Below the pieces are notes generated by a model, which saw only the letters and a program-made list of their open reading frames with translations, did not search any database and was not told the origin of the DNA. 64,000 bases of DNA from Saccharina japonica (taxonomy: Eukaryota; Sar; Phaeophyceae; Laminariales; Laminariaceae): positions 176,254 to 240,253 of the forward strand of contig MEHQ01003036.1 in NCBI GenBank assembly GCA_008828725.1, in the 5' to 3' direction. Shown here in pieces: positions 63,096 to 64,000 of this stretch (its first letter is position 1; every line of letters starts with the position of its first letter). The position numbers were made by a program, and so were the translations under genes.

Positions 63096-63725
63096 TTGCT
63101 TGCCTCAGTCATTTGACCATTGGCCACGCATCCCTTTCGAGACGGGGCACCGTTCCTACTCCTAATAGAGACGCCTCCAACAGTTGTGAGTTCATTACCC
63201 TGTTTCCATACCTGGTATATTATACGTACATAAACTTTTTTATGACGGGGAGGCGGGCTTAACCTAAGTTTGACTCTAATTACAGTTAATTTGTCTCCAC
63301 AACGGGCCTGCTGTCTCAAACGGGTTATCGCACGGAACGCGCCCGTACAGAATAGACGGAAAAAAACGAAGTATGCGCGCACTGCTGCTGCTGCTGTTGT
63401 ACAGGCGATGGGATAACACGTAGCGAGAAGCGGGTGAGGCGAGGAGCGCGAGACATAAGAGACAAAACTGTTCGGGGCGAGCCGCTTCTGCTCAACGTAG
63501 CCGCAGTATATACGAAGTATTACTACAGTAATTACTACCTGGTAGGCATCACTGAATAAAAATATAAACTGAAGCACCAAACACCACTACATATACATGG
63601 ACATTAACGAGGGAACATGATAATCAGAACCGAATATGGTTATTAAAACATAGGGGGATTTGTTGTTTTAGGTTCCATCGTGGGTTCTGAAAACACTTCT
63701 TACTACATTGGCCCACCCCGGAATA
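63096..63725. other. No exon recognised upstream of DENN exon 1
   Basis: Intron sequence with a GGGGACAAA-family fragment at 63262-63330; the next 5' exon must lie beyond it. Confidence 0.4.
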
Positions 63726-63812
63726 GTATACCCCTCTGAATCGAAATATAAGCACCATTTCAATTACATGTCAATATACAAACTGTCTTTATATTCCGGG
63801 CCCGAGTGGTAT
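63726..63812. mobile_element. MITE-like hairpin, ACCACTCTG family
   Basis: ATACCCCTCTGAATCGAAAT and ATTCCGGGCCCGAGTGGTAT ends. Confidence 0.75.
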
Positions 63813-64000
63813 GCTGCTGCTGCTGTGGCTGTTTCGAATGCCCGAAAAACTCGGGGCCCCCGCAGACCCCTCAAAAGACCCCGCTCCCCGGTCATACGAC
63901 TACGGCCATGCAAGACATGAGAACACCCCACCAACAACATCAAAACACAACACCCTCTCCCACCTCGACTCGTCAAGCCCCCCCTCCCCCCCCCCCCCCC

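Overview
The window looks like nuclear DNA of a photosynthetic stramenopile, most likely a brown alga. The main reason is a recognisable aureochrome, a bZIP plus LOV photoreceptor family known only from photosynthetic stramenopiles. Large introns, GT-AG splice sites, extreme repeat content, long G/C homopolymers and trinucleotide tracts fit that reading. The exact species is not determined. There are no bacterial operons, rRNA genes, CRISPR arrays or insertion sequences.

Layout. (1) Positions 1-13,070 hold no gene I can recognise. They contain a duplicated A/B segment pair with three N bases, two large fold-back palindromes (10,361-10,886 and 11,742-11,911), a tRNA-like sequence near 8,260, minisatellites and dispersed repeats. 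(2) Positions 13,076-35,740, minus strand, carry the aureochrome gene. Nine exons join with matching splice phases across 22.7 kb and give a protein of about 881 residues if one frame break at a 21-C run is corrected. Its introns hold hairpin MITE-like elements, a cluster of tRNA-like tails and many minisatellites. (3) Positions 35,850-43,040 hold one unassigned open frame (35,852-36,361, plus strand) and repeats. (4) From 62,865 down to 43,047, minus strand, lie fifteen exons of a DENN-domain protein of DENND4 type: cDENN, dDENN, a low-complexity linker, pentatricopeptide-like repeats, a Cys-x-x-Cys segment and a conserved C-terminal block. The 5' end lies beyond the right edge of the window, and the last exon(s) were not found.

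How the genes work. By family knowledge, aureochrome acts in the nucleus as a light-controlled DNA-binding dimer. DENN proteins are Rab GTPase exchange factors in membrane traffic. The two genes are neighbours on the same strand and nothing suggests a joint pathway.

The most unusual pattern is that introns of both genes contain degenerate copies of the neighbouring exon's own boundary. Intron 7 of the aureochrome has repeated exon-7 donor motifs. The intron upstream of DENN exon 3 has three copies of that exon's acceptor and first codons. The exon-2 acceptor of the aureochrome has one extra copy, and DENN exon 12 has a copy of its 3' end in the next intron. This suggests introns that grew by tandem duplication across splice junctions. 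All repeat families and exon joins were found by reading the sequence, so percent identities and copy numbers are approximate.
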